DNA of 64,000 nt from Virgisporangium aliadipatigenens (GTDB lineage Bacteria; Actinomycetota; Actinomycetes; Mycobacteriales; Micromonosporaceae): contig NZ_BOPF01000015.1 of the NCBI RefSeq assembly GCF_016863615.1, positions 186,001 to 250,000 of the forward strand, given 5' to 3'. The notes under the pieces are model-generated. The model had not been told where the DNA came from, did no database searches, and was given only the letters and a program-made list of their open reading frames with translations. Positions 8,252 through 18,100 of the stretch are shown here, one piece after another. Every line of letters begins with the position of its first letter. Positions within the stretch are counted from its first letter, which is position 1. A program made the translations under genes and the position numbers.

Positions 8252-9634
8252 TCACGAACCGGCGAAGGCGCCGATCCGCTTCGGGGTGAACTCGGGGAAG
8301 ACCGCCTTCGCGTCACCCACCCCGAACTGCGTCTTGACCAGTTCGAACAGGACGCTGCGGTAGTCGTTGGCGCCGGCCAGGTCGCCGTGGTCGAGCGCGC
8401 CCTGTGCCAATCCGGGCCAGGCGCCGTGGACCCTGCCGCCGTTCAGGCCGCCGCCGATGAGCAGCATGCCGCCGCCGTGCCCGTGGTCGGTGCCGGCGTT
8501 GGCGTTCTGCTGGACCCGCCGGCCGAACTCGCTCATGGTCACGACGGTGACGTTCTTGAGGTTGTCGGGGCCGATGTCGGTGGCGAACGCGCCCAGGGTG
8601 GCGGCCAGGTTGGTGAGATTGTTGCGCATGTCGCCGCCGTCGACGGTGCCCAGGTTGGTGTGCATGTCCCAGCCGCCGAGATCCACCGAGGCGACCCGCA
8701 GGCCGACCTTCGCCTTGATCAGCTTGGCGACGTCGCGCATGCCGTTCGCGAAGCCGCCGCCGGGGTACTGCGCGGCGGCGTTGGGGCGGACGTCGGCGAC
8801 CTTGCGGGCCGCGCCGATGGCGTCGATCGTGGCGCCGGCCTGCGCCGCCAACGGGTGGTCGAGGCCGGTGTAGAGGCCCTTCAGCGCCGCGAGCGACTTC
8901 TCCCGCAGGTTGTCCGCGCTGTCCAGGCGGAAGTCCTGGATGCCGCGCAGGACCAGCTTGTTGGAGGTTCCCACGAGGGAACGGGGCAACGACGACCCCT
9001 CGGCGATCGCCCGGAACGTGGTGCCCTCGCCCATCTGGCCCAGCACCCGGTCGAGCCAGCCGGTCCGCACGGCCGTGGAGGCGGCACCGCGTTCGTAGCA
9101 GTCCTGGGCCTGGAAGTGGCTGCGGCTGGCGTCCGGGGAGGCGACCGCGTGCACGGCGGCCATGCTGCCGGACTTCCACAGTTCGTGCAGCGGGGCCATG
9201 GCCGGGTGCAGGCCGAACCGCGTCTCGGAACCGGTGTCGAGCAGGGCGGCGTCCGGAACGGCGATCCCCGGGCGGGCGGCCCGGTAGTTGCCGTCGTTGC
9301 GGGGCACCACGACGGAGAGGAAGTCCATCCCGCCGCGCAGCATGACCACGACGAGCGTGCGCTCGTCCGCCGGCGCGCCGAACGCCACCTTCGTGGTCAC
9401 CAGCTGCGTGCCCAGCGCGGCCACGCCGACCGCGCCGGCCCCGGCGATCACCCTCCGGCGGGTGAACCCGTGCCGCCACGACTCCTTCTGCGCCGCGAGC
9501 GCCGACGTGACGGCCTCGGCGTGGATGCGCAGCGCGGCCTCGCGTTCGTTGGGGCCGTAGCGCAGGAGTTCCTCGCGGGTCCGCGGGTTCGGGACGTTGT
9601 CGGGGCAGTCCGGATGCAGAAACTCGTGAGACAT
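8252..9634 (-). CDS. DUF1501 family protein, probable Tat substrate
   Basis: 460 residues. DUF1501 belongs to the alkaline phosphatase/sulfatase-like superfamily. GGMDFLSVVVPRNDGNYRAARPGIAV and VTVVTMSEFGRRVQQNANAGTDHGHGG are the family hallmarks. A twin-arginine signal (FTRRRVIAGAGAVGVAALG) starts only at about residue 58, after a hydrophilic leader containing PDCPDNVPNP. It starts two bases after the DUF1800 stop, so the two genes form a pair as in many bacteria. The pair's function is not known. Confidence 0.9.
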   Translation of the reverse strand: MSHEFLHPDCPDNVPNPRTREELLRYGPNEREAALRIHAEAVTSALAAQKESWRHGFTRRRVIAGAGAVGVAALGTQLVTTKVAFGAPADERTLVVVMLRGGMDFLSVVVPRNDGNYRAARPGIAVPDAALLDTGSETRFGLHPAMAPLHELWKSGSMAAVHAVASPDASRSHFQAQDCYERGAASTAVRTGWLDRVLGQMGEGTTFRAIAEGSSLPRSLVGTSNKLVLRGIQDFRLDSADNLREKSLAALKGLYTGLDHPLAAQAGATIDAIGAARKVADVRPNAAAQYPGGGFANGMRDVAKLIKAKVGLRVASVDLGGWDMHTNLGTVDGGDMRNNLTNLAATLGAFATDIGPDNLKNVTVVTMSEFGRRVQQNANAGTDHGHGGGMLLIGGGLNGGRVHGAWPGLAQGALDHGDLAGANDYRSVLFELVKTQFGVGDAKAVFPEFTPKRIGAFAGS

Positions 9635-9636
9635 GG

Positions 9637-11424
9637 TCACCGCAGCCCGTGGTAGACGGAGTCGAGGAGGAGCGGCGCCAGCGAGTCCAGCTTGCCACCC
9701 AGTTTCGGGTCGGAGACCCGCGCGTCGCCCGGCATGCCGAGGAACTGCAGCAGCGCGTCCTTCTGCGGCTGCGTCAACGGCTGGAACACCAGGCGCTGCG
9801 ACAGCGCGTCGAGGTAGCCGGCGGCGGTGCCGGTCTTGTTGCCCGCGACGAGCTGCTCGGGCGCCGCGTACGTGGCGCCCTTGACCTTGCCGGAGACCAG
9901 GGCGCGGTGCACGTTCCAGGCGCCGAGCATGCCGTGTGCGGACTGCCAGGCGCCGGCCACGTCGGGATACCCGTCCGGGGGCGCCCACGCCAGCGGCGCG
10001 TGCCCGAGGCGGTCGGCCGTCGCGTACAGCGTCTCCAGCGCCTTGTCGGTGTCGCCGCCGGGCGTCACCCCGAGCACCCGCGCCGTCGCCACGAGGTTTT
10101 CGAGGGGCCGGCGGGTCTTCAGCCCGGTGGCGATCCAAAACTCCAGGGAACGGAAGAGGACGCGCAACATCGGCACCACCGCGGAGCCGTTGTCGAGGTA
10201 GGTCTGGGCGAGCCGGTCGACCAGCGGCGCGGGCGGGCTGTCGCAGACGAACCGGACGGCCAGCTTGCGCGCGACGTACTTCGCGGTCGACGGGTGCAGC
10301 GCCAGGTAGCGCACCATCGTGTCGCCGACGGCCAGCCCCTCGGACTGGTTCTTGTTCGGGTGCGACCAGCCCATCACGGTGACCGCGCCGCTGTAGTGCC
10401 GCTTCGGGTCGTACACGAACTCGCCGTCGCGGCTGATCGTGCGCCCGGTCAGCACGTACGCCGCGTTGCGCACGTCCGACTCGCCGTAGCCGCCGTCGAT
10501 GCCGACGGTGTGCAGTTCGAGCAGTTCGCGGCCGTAGTTCTCGTTGACGGCGCGGCGGTCGGAGGCGGCGTTGTCGAGGTAGCGCATCATCGCCGGGTGC
10601 CGCGCCGAGGCGAGCAGCATGTCGGAGAACTTCCCGAAGGCGTGCTTGCGGATCACCGTGCGGTCGTAGTCGGGTCGGCTGTCGGCGCCGCCCTCGAGGG
10701 GGTTCTGGATGTTGAGGTGGTTGTTCCAGAAGTCGACCATCACCTCGTAGAGCTGGCGGCTGGACCACGCCTGGCGGCCGATCGTCGCCTGGCCCAGTTC
10801 CATCTGGACCTCGTTGCGCTTGTTGTCGGGAACGCTCCCGCGCAGCTGCTTGATGTCCAGGCCGAGGCGCGGGTACAGGGCCGCCACCTGGTCGCCACCC
10901 GGGTCGGGGAGCTTCTCCGGGTCGAGCTGCCGGTCGAGCCAGGCGTCGATGCCGAGCTGCCGCACGTCGGCCACGTCCTGCGGCGTCACCCCGAACGTCG
11001 TGCGCCGCAGCAGGTGCAGCACCGGATCCCGGGTCAGCGGCGTGCTGAACTTCGGCTCGAAGCCGAGCGCCGCCTGCGCGGCCGCGGTCGGGGTGTCGGC
11101 CAGCCCACCGGCACCGAGGTCGCCGTCGCCGCCGACGCCCTGCGTGTAGCTGGCGTCGCGGTTGGAGTACGAACCGGCCTCGCGCGGGGTCTGGTTGGCG
11201 CCGGAGGTGCCCTCGGGCCCGCGTTCGTCGTCGTGCTCGCCGCCGAGCATCACCGCCGCGGTCGACGACAGCCCGGCGAGCACCACCGCGCTCGACCCGA
11301 ACGTCATCAGCGCCTGCCGGCGGCTGCGTATCAGCCGGTGCAGCGCGGGGCGCCCGGCACCGAGCCAGCGCGGTGCCTTCTGCTGGCGCAGTGCCCGCAT
11401 CATCACCGCACGCCGATCCGCCAT
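9637..11424 (-). CDS. DUF1800 family protein
   Basis: 595 residues. An Arg-rich N-terminus runs into a hydrophobic stretch (RRQALMTFGSSAVVLAGLSS) at about residues 35-55, consistent with a membrane or Tat-type signal. A Gly/Asp linker follows, and then the DUF1800 core: LLRRTTFGVTPQDVADV, MVDFWNNHLNIQNP, DNAASDRRAVNENYGRELLELHTVG. The gene is immediately upstream of, and almost abutting, its usual partner DUF1501. A cell-surface or periplasmic role is inferred. Confidence 0.9.
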   Translation of the reverse strand: MADRRAVMMRALRQQKAPRWLGAGRPALHRLIRSRRQALMTFGSSAVVLAGLSSTAAVMLGGEHDDERGPEGTSGANQTPREAGSYSNRDASYTQGVGGDGDLGAGGLADTPTAAAQAALGFEPKFSTPLTRDPVLHLLRRTTFGVTPQDVADVRQLGIDAWLDRQLDPEKLPDPGGDQVAALYPRLGLDIKQLRGSVPDNKRNEVQMELGQATIGRQAWSSRQLYEVMVDFWNNHLNIQNPLEGGADSRPDYDRTVIRKHAFGKFSDMLLASARHPAMMRYLDNAASDRRAVNENYGRELLELHTVGIDGGYGESDVRNAAYVLTGRTISRDGEFVYDPKRHYSGAVTVMGWSHPNKNQSEGLAVGDTMVRYLALHPSTAKYVARKLAVRFVCDSPPAPLVDRLAQTYLDNGSAVVPMLRVLFRSLEFWIATGLKTRRPLENLVATARVLGVTPGGDTDKALETLYATADRLGHAPLAWAPPDGYPDVAGAWQSAHGMLGAWNVHRALVSGKVKGATYAAPEQLVAGNKTGTAAGYLDALSQRLVFQPLTQPQKDALLQFLGMPGDARVSDPKLGGKLDSLAPLLLDSVYHGLR

Positions 11425-11489
11425 GTCCCAGCTCCTTCGACCGGCAGGAGCGTATGCAGCGGTTTCTTAGGTGCGCCCAGCGATGATCC

Positions 11490-12410
11490 TTAGATTTTGG
11501 TTAGGTCGCCGCGCGATGGGTCTTTGGTCCCGTACCCCTTCGAGGCGTTCGTAAGGATTCGTAGCGCGGCTTCCACCTCGGGATGCGGCCGGCGGCGCCG
11601 GACGAGGGCGGCGGGCAGGCGCTTCGCCAGTTCGACCAGAACGGAGCGGGACGCGGGATCGGCCGCGGCCGCGCCGATCAGGGCGAGGGTCGACCGGGCC
11701 GCGATCGGGACCGGACGGCGCATCCACTGGGTGAGGATCTCGTTGCGGCGGGCCAGCTTCCGCTTGTCGGCACCGCCGCCACCCGCGGGATGGTGATGGG
11801 CGACGACGTCCGGGCGGTAGGCGAGCCCCCAACCGGCCGCCAGCAGGTCGTACGCGAGCCGCGACTCCTCGCCCATGAAGAAGACCACCGGATCGAACCC
11901 GCCCACCCCGAGGAACGCCTCCCGCCGCACCACCGCCGCGCACGCCAGGAACCCCAGCACGGACGGCCCGGGCAGGTCCGGCGCGGTGCCCAGCGGGGCG
12001 GCCGCGAGCTGTGCCGACACCGGATCCAGCCGCTCCTGCGGGCCGACCAGGGTGCGGGCCGCGAGGAGACCGAGCCGCGGATGCGAGGCGAAGTGCGCGC
12101 GGGCCCGCACCAGCGCCTCCGGCGCCCACCACGAGTCGTCGTCCGCGAACGCCACCAACGGCGTGTCCGCCGCCCGGACCCCCACATTGCGGGCCGTCGC
12201 GCCGGCATTGCGCCGCATCCGCAGCACACGGGCCCCGGCCCCGGCCGCGACGGCCGCGGTGGCGTCGGTGGACGCGTTGTCGACGACGATCACCGGCGGG
12301 CGACCGGGCAGCGCGCGCAGGCGCTCCAGGGTGGCACCGAGGCGGGCGGCCCGGTTGCGGGTGGCGAGAACGATCGTGATGGCGTCAGGCACCCGGCACC
12401 TACTGCCCAC
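11490..12410 (-). CDS. Family 2 glycosyltransferase
   Basis: 306 residues; a GTG at codon 7 is an alternative start just before ITIVLATRNRA. The GT-A fold nucleotide-sugar motifs are visible: VIVVDNASTDATAAV and the DDD metal site in LVAFADDDSWW. GFDPVVFFMGEESRLAYDLLAAGW matches the ED-type acceptor region. There is no membrane segment. It probably transfers a sugar to a cell-surface polymer or small molecule. It stands 65 bases upstream of the DUF1800/DUF1501 pair on the same strand. Confidence 0.9.
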   Translation of the reverse strand: MGSRCRVPDAITIVLATRNRAARLGATLERLRALPGRPPVIVVDNASTDATAAVAAGAGARVLRMRRNAGATARNVGVRAADTPLVAFADDDSWWAPEALVRARAHFASHPRLGLLAARTLVGPQERLDPVSAQLAAAPLGTAPDLPGPSVLGFLACAAVVRREAFLGVGGFDPVVFFMGEESRLAYDLLAAGWGLAYRPDVVAHHHPAGGGGADKRKLARRNEILTQWMRRPVPIAARSTLALIGAAAADPASRSVLVELAKRLPAALVRRRRPHPEVEAALRILTNASKGYGTKDPSRGDLTKI

Positions 12411-12453
12411 GGATCTTCGATTGACACCCGTCGGCAGTGGGCATCACCCGCGC

Positions 12454-13299
12454 GTGCCTTCCGTGGATGAGGACCGGTCGTCGCTGCGCAGCCTGTTCAC
12501 CATCGAACGACCACCGCCGCAGCCGCCCGCCGTGCGCCGGCTGCGCCGGCTCGTGCTCCTCACCGCGCTGGCCACGATCGCCGTCGACCTGGTCAACCTC
12601 GAGTACGCGGTCGAGGGCGGGTTCACCCTCACCGTGCGAACGGTCTACGCGCTGCTGCGCGCCGTCGGCTTCCTGGTGCTGATGCGCACCATCCGGTACG
12701 GGCGGGTGGTGTCGCGGCCGTTCGGGTTGATCCTCGCGGCCACCACCGTCTTCGCGGTCGGCCGGCTGGTCGTGCCGCGCAGCGGCGAACTCCTGCCGCA
12801 GGCGCCGGTCCTCGTCGGGTTCGCACTGCTGGCGGCCCTGAACGGGGCGGTGCTGTGGGGGCTGTTCCGAACGCCTGTGATCGCCGCGCACCTGACCCGG
12901 CGCGGGCCCGGCCGCCAGGTCTCCGCCGGCGTACTGACGGCCCGGGTGGCGGGGCTCTCCTACAGCGCCCTGCTCCTCGTGCCGTGTCTCGTCGCGATCG
13001 GCACCCTCGTGCACGAACCCCGCGTGCCGCGCGCCGTCGGCGTGCCGGTCGTGATCGGGTGGTTCGTGCTGGCCCTCGTGCTCGGGTTCGCCATGCCGTG
13101 GGTGATGATTTTCGTCGTGTTCGGCAAGCGGCTCGCCCGCGACGTCGTGGCGGTGGTCAGCGTCGGCGTGCTCGTCGGCGGGCCGCTGCTGTGCCTGTGG
13201 ATGCTCGGCGTCGACGGGCTGCTGCGGGACGGGGTTCCGCTGGTGATCGCCGCCCTCACCTGCATGGGAGCGTTGTGGCAGACCCGACGCCACGCGTGA
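12454..13299 (+). CDS. Multi-pass membrane protein of unknown function
   Basis: 281 residues from a GTG start; GTG at 12463 is equally possible and neither has a strong ribosome site. Roughly six to seven hydrophobic segments are visible, including TALATIAVDLVNLEYAV, YALLRAVGFLVLMRTIRYG and FVLALVLGFAMPWVMIFVVFG. No catalytic motif was recognised. The next gene overlaps it by the sequence GTGA, suggesting a two-gene operon with the GNAT. Confidence 0.7.
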   Translation: MPSVDEDRSSLRSLFTIERPPPQPPAVRRLRRLVLLTALATIAVDLVNLEYAVEGGFTLTVRTVYALLRAVGFLVLMRTIRYGRVVSRPFGLILAATTVFAVGRLVVPRSGELLPQAPVLVGFALLAALNGAVLWGLFRTPVIAAHLTRRGPGRQVSAGVLTARVAGLSYSALLLVPCLVAIGTLVHEPRVPRAVGVPVVIGWFVLALVLGFAMPWVMIFVVFGKRLARDVVAVVSVGVLVGGPLLCLWMLGVDGLLRDGVPLVIAALTCMGALWQTRRHA

Positions 13300-13787
13300 G
13301 CGCCGCCGTCGCGGCCGACGCGGGGGAGATCTGGACCGTGCAGCTGGCGGCGTTCGTGGCGGTGGCGCAGCGCTACGACGACGTGTACCTGCCGCCGCTG
13401 GTCGAGCCGCTGCTCTCGGTGACCGCGGCGATCGAGGAGGGCCGCGTGCTCGTCGCCCGCCTCGACAGCCGCATCGTCGGCGAGGGTTCTGGGCCGCCCG
13501 GCGTAGCTTCGCGGGCCAGAATCGTCGGCGCCGTCCGGACCCGGCTCGACGACGGGGTGTGCCACATCGGGCGGCTCGTCGTGGCGCCCGATGTGCACGG
13601 GCGCGGCGTCGGCTCGGCCCTGCTGAGCGCCGCCGAGGAACGCCACCGGGCGCAGGTGCGCGCCTTCGCGCTCTTCACCGGGGCCGGGAGCGCCGAGAGC
13701 GTCGCGCTCTACCGGCGCCACGGATACGTCGTCGAACGCACCGAGCCCGGCACCCCGGACATGGTGCACCTCAGCAAACGGGCCTAG
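13296..13787 (+). CDS. GNAT-family N-acetyltransferase
   Basis: 163 residues. The acetyl-CoA motif is IGRLVVAPDVHGRGVGSALL, followed by FTGAGSAESVALYRRHGYVV. I chose the GTG at 13296, which overlaps the membrane-protein stop as GTGA; an earlier in-frame GTG at 13275 would add seven residues. The substrate is unknown. Its 3' end overlaps the convergent VOC gene by four bases. Confidence 0.85.
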   Translation: MSAAVAADAGEIWTVQLAAFVAVAQRYDDVYLPPLVEPLLSVTAAIEEGRVLVARLDSRIVGEGSGPPGVASRARIVGAVRTRLDDGVCHIGRLVVAPDVHGRGVGSALLSAAEERHRAQVRAFALFTGAGSAESVALYRRHGYVVERTEPGTPDMVHLSKRA

Positions 13788-14182
13788 GCTCCGCCGTCCG
13801 CGGGCGGCTCGATGAGGCAGAACTGGTTGCCGTCCGGGTCGGCGACGACCAGCCAGTGGAACCCGTCCCGGTCGTGCTCGGCCACCTCCTCGGCGCCCAG
13901 CTCGGCGGCCCGCTTCCGGGCCACGGCGAGATCCTTCACGAGCAGGTCGAGATGCAGCCGGTTCTTGCCGGCCGTGGGCGCCGCCACCCGCTGGAACGAC
14001 ACCGTCACCCCCCGCCGCGGCTGCCGCGAAAGGTGGATCTCGTCATCGGTGCGGTGCTCGATCGGCACCTCCAATAACGCGGACCAGAATTCAGCCAACT
14101 TCTCCGGGTCGGTGGTGTCGACCGTGACGCCGATGAACATCGGCCAGTCCGGCAGCGCTTGGGTGTGGCTGTCGTCCGTCAT
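13784..14182 (-). CDS. VOC-superfamily (glyoxalase-like) protein
   Basis: 132 residues covering one vicinal-oxygen-chelate domain (GVTVDTTDPEKLAEFWSALL, RLHLDLLVKDLAVARKRA, ADPDGNQFCLIEPP). The His of HLDLLV and the Glu of CLIEPP are at the usual metal-ligand positions. It may be a dioxygenase, lyase or resistance protein, and the substrate cannot be assigned. It is a single gene, convergent with the GNAT and divergent from the YihY gene. Confidence 0.85.
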   Translation of the reverse strand: MTDDSHTQALPDWPMFIGVTVDTTDPEKLAEFWSALLEVPIEHRTDDEIHLSRQPRRGVTVSFQRVAAPTAGKNRLHLDLLVKDLAVARKRAAELGAEEVAEHDRDGFHWLVVADPDGNQFCLIEPPADGGA

Positions 14183-14270
14183 GGCGATCGACGCTAGCAG
14201 TTCATCACCGTTTGTCGTTGGATCATTGACCCGATGTGTGTCCCCATGCGACTACGGGTAACCCTCGCGG

Positions 14271-15095
14271 GTGCACGTGATCATGCGGGTCGTTCGTGCC
14301 GTGATCGGGCATCTGCGCGGGCGGGACCTGCCGCTGCACGCCGCGGCTATCACGTTCTACGGCGGGATCGCGGTGGTGCCGGCCGCCGTTCTGGCGATCC
14401 GGCTGGCCGCCCTGCTCGCCGGCCCGGAGCGTTTCCTCGAACTGACCGCCGGGCCGGTCGACGCCGTTCCGTCCACGCTCGGGGCCGATCGGGCGGCCCG
14501 CGCGCTCGTGCACGCCGGCGTGCGACTTTCCCTGGTTCAGGCCGTCGCGGCGCTCGTCCCGGCGACGCTCTACGGGGAGGGGCTGCGGCGGGCGTTCACG
14601 TCGTTCGCCGAATCCGCTCATGTCAGAAGCAGCGGACCGGTGCGGGCCTGGCGCGGGCGAATCCTCATCCTGCCGGTCCTCGCCGCCGGGCCCGGTCTGC
14701 TCCTGGCACTTCTGCTCGTCCTGCCGTTCGCCGCGAATCTTCTTCGAAAAGGCGGCTGGGCCAGTGTCGGCGGAGTGATCGTCTCGTTCCTGATCGTGTG
14801 GATCGTGCTGAGTGTGCTGCTGACCGTCGTCTACCGACTGGTCGGCCCGGTGGCCCCCGCTTGGTGGGCATCCGCCGCCGCGGCGACGATCACGGGCGCC
14901 AACCTGTCAGGGTTCGCCCACGGTTTTGTGCTTTTCTGGGCCATCCCGGTGGACCTCGGCATACCGTTCGGCGGCTTCGAACCTGTCGGGGCGGTGGTCG
15001 CGATCGGGCTGTGGCTCTATCTTTTGCACACTCTGGCACTCGTCGGTTACGTAACCGCGCTGATGGTTGGCAGACTTGGCCCACCAGTTGAGTGA
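14271..15095 (+). CDS. YihY/BrkB-family inner membrane protein
   Basis: 274 residues with about six membrane segments. It matches the YihY family in RGRDLPLHAAAITFYGGIAVVPA near the N-terminus (the family pattern is dxxxlxAAAlTYYxllalfP). The end (GAVVAIGLWLYLLHTLALVG) matches the last conserved helix. The family was once called ribonuclease BN by mistake; its actual function is unclear, with transport or lipid roles proposed. It is followed after 82 bases by the kinase gene. Confidence 0.85.
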   Translation: MHVIMRVVRAVIGHLRGRDLPLHAAAITFYGGIAVVPAAVLAIRLAALLAGPERFLELTAGPVDAVPSTLGADRAARALVHAGVRLSLVQAVAALVPATLYGEGLRRAFTSFAESAHVRSSGPVRAWRGRILILPVLAAGPGLLLALLLVLPFAANLLRKGGWASVGGVIVSFLIVWIVLSVLLTVVYRLVGPVAPAWWASAAAATITGANLSGFAHGFVLFWAIPVDLGIPFGGFEPVGAVVAIGLWLYLLHTLALVGYVTALMVGRLGPPVE

Positions 15096-15177
15096 CAAGA
15101 CCCACGTGACAGAGGTGGCACGGGGTTGGTATTCCTTGCAGATCAAGCCGGTCGCATGAGACCCAGACAGGGTGGGT

Positions 15178-18100
15178 ATGGTCTTCGCAATGTCCGCATC
15201 GCCGACCCTCGTTGCCGGGCGCTACCGTCTTATCGAGCCGCTCGGCGTCGGCGGCATGGGCCGCGTCTGGCATGCATGGGACCAGATCCTGGGACGCGAC
15301 GTCGCGATCAAGGAGATCGTGCCGCCCGAGGAGTTGCTCGCCACCGAGCGCGACGACATGCGTCGCCGCACGTTGCGCGAGGCCAGGGCCGCCGCCCGGC
15401 TCAATCACCCCAACGTCGTGCGGGTCTACGACGTGTTCGAGACCGGCGACAAGCCGTGGATCGTGATGGAGTACGTCCCGTCGCGTTCCCTCCAGGAAGT
15501 GATCGTCGAGGACGGCCCGCTGCCTCCGGCGCGCGCCGCCGAGATCGGCCTCGGGGTACTCGCCGCGCTGCACGCCGCGCACCGCGCCGGTGTCATGCAC
15601 CGCGACGTCAAGCCGAGCAACGTGCTGCTCAGCGACGACGGCCGCGTCGTGCTCACCGACTTCGGCATCGCCTCCGTCGAGGGCGACTCCACCGTGACCC
15701 GGCCGGGCCTGGTGCTCGGTTCGCCCGCGTACATCGCCCCGGAGCGGGCCCGCGAGGGCATCGCCGGCCCCGCCTCCGACCTGTGGTCGCTCGGCGCCAC
15801 GCTCTACGCCGCCGTCGAGGGGCGCTCGCCGTACGAGCGTTCGTCCCCGATCGCCACCCTCACCGCGCTCGCGTCCGAGGAGCCCGACCCGGCGAAGAAC
15901 GCGGGCGTGCTGCGCGGCGCCCTCAACGGCCTGCTGCGCAAGGACCCCGCGTTGCGGATCGACGCCGTCGAGGCCGAGCGCCGCCTGCGCCGGGCCGCGT
16001 CGAGCGGCGGGTCCGCGCGCCGGTTCCGGTGGCCGTGGGAGTACAAGCCTTGGGGGAACGCCGATGAGCGGCCCGTTTCCCCCGCCGGCTCCGGTCCGGT
16101 GAGCCCGATCGGCCCGCCGGCACCGCGTTCGGCGCCGCCGCCCGCCTCCCCACCGCAGCGGGGTGTACCGGACGCACCGCACACGGTGAACCTTTCACGG
16201 CTCACCGGTCCGCCCCCGCCCCGGCCGATCGCCGAGCAGCCGCCGCTTCCCACGGGTGGGCAGGGCATGCCGACCGCGGGTCGCCGCCCGGCTCCGGCCG
16301 GTCCGCCCGCGCCCGGCACGGTCAACCTGTCCCGGATCGTGCCCGGCATCGGCGGCACGCCGACGGTGGGTGCCGCGCCGACGGCGCCCGTGTCGTTGCC
16401 GCAGCCGCGGGGGAGCAGGCCGCCCGCCCGGCCGCCGGCGGACGCCACCAGCGTGTTGCCGTCCGGGACGGTTCCGCCGCCGCCGGCCGCACTCGCCGGT
16501 GGCCCCACGACCGTGGTGCCCACGTCGGGTGCTCCCACGTCCGGCGCACCCACCTCGGGCGCACCTGCCTCGGGTGCTCCCGCCTCCGGCGGGTCCTCGC
16601 GCCGGGAGAACAGGGACCGGTCCGGGCACGTCACCGGCGCGACGGCTTCGCTCGCGGCGCGGGCGGTCACCGGGCGGCAGTCCGGGAAGGCGGCCGGTCG
16701 CAAGGGCGCCGACGACGCGCCCGAGACGTCCGGTCCGTCCGCCGCCGCGTCCGCTCAGTCCACTGTGGATGCCGCTGCGGCGGCCGGGTCCGTCGCCGAG
16801 GTCGACGCCCCGGGGTCGCCCACCTCTTCGTCCTCGTCTTCAGGCTCGTCCACGTCTTCACCGGAGTCTTCGTCCACCTCTTCGGCTTGGCCAGCGTCTT
16901 CTTCCTCGTCTTCGGTGGAGGGTGAGGCGTCTTCGGCGGCGTCCGCGGGCTCGACGGCCGGCGGGGCGTCCGCAGCCGTCGACGACGCGGTGACCACCTC
17001 CGACGACGCGGGCACGACCTCCGCCGGCACGGATGCCGCAGGCGAGGCGGCCTCCGGCACGGCTCGTGACTCCGCAGCTTCCGATGTTGGTGATGGCGCC
17101 GCTGTTTCCGCCGACGCTTCGCCGACCTCCGGTGCGGCGGTCGGCGGCGCGGCGGGCACGGCCGGTGTGGACCGGGCCGGCGACGCGGCGCGTACGCCGT
17201 CGGTCGAGGACGCGGTCACGGCCTCCGACGAGGATGTGGTGACGGCCGCCGACGCGGTCGCCGCCGATCCGGAAGCCGTCGACGCGCTCGACACGGACTC
17301 CGTCGACGGGGCCGACACGGCTCTCGACACCCGGGCCGACACGGCTCCCGACGCTCGGGCTCAGGCCGATCTCGACGCCAGGGACGACGCCGACGCCGCC
17401 GATAGGACAGCGGTGGACCGGACGGCCGTCGATCAGGCTGCGGCCGCCGCTGAGGAGGCGGACAGCGACGGCGACGACGAGTCGACGGCTGCCGGGACGC
17501 CCCTCTCTGCCGAGCCGGGCTCCGCGGCGCCCACGTCCGGCGCGCCCACCTCCGGTGTCCCCACGTCCGGGGCGCCCACGTCGGGGGCGCCCGCCTCCGG
17601 GGTGTCGCCGACGGCCTCCGGGCGCGCTCGGCCGACGTTCCCGTGGCGGGGTGGCAGCTCCTCCGGCTCGACCCGCTCGACGAGTGGACGTGCCGGCCTC
17701 GTGGGCCGCCCGGTGACGTTCGACAAGTCGGCGGGTCGCCGCAGCACGCCGGACGCCACGGTCGTGCAGCCGGCCGCCTCGCAGTCCAGCATCACGCCGT
17801 CGCGAGCGCACCGGATCCTGGCCTCGGCGGCCGTTCCGACGAGCCTGAAGAAGGCCTCGGACCTGGCCGAACGCCGTCGCGTCCTGGTGGGCGTGATCGC
17901 GCTCGTGCTGTTCCTGCTGATCGGGCTCGCGGTGGTGTTCGGCGACGGCGACGGCGACGACAAGCCCTCCGGCACCCCGACCGGCAGCACGCCGACCCAG
18001 GGCGCACCCGCCTCGTCGGCTCCGCAGGCGGGCCAGTCGCCCGGTGGTTCGTCCCCGGCGGTCGAATCGCCCGCGGCCCCGCCGCCGCCGGCCAGTTCGG

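Noticed and set aside
16516-17610. Regular GCGCCCACGTCCGG-type repeats, considered as CRISPR or VNTR
   Set aside because: The repeats are in frame, encode PTSGA/PASGA, have no spacers of constant length and no cas genes nearby; they are protein repeats.
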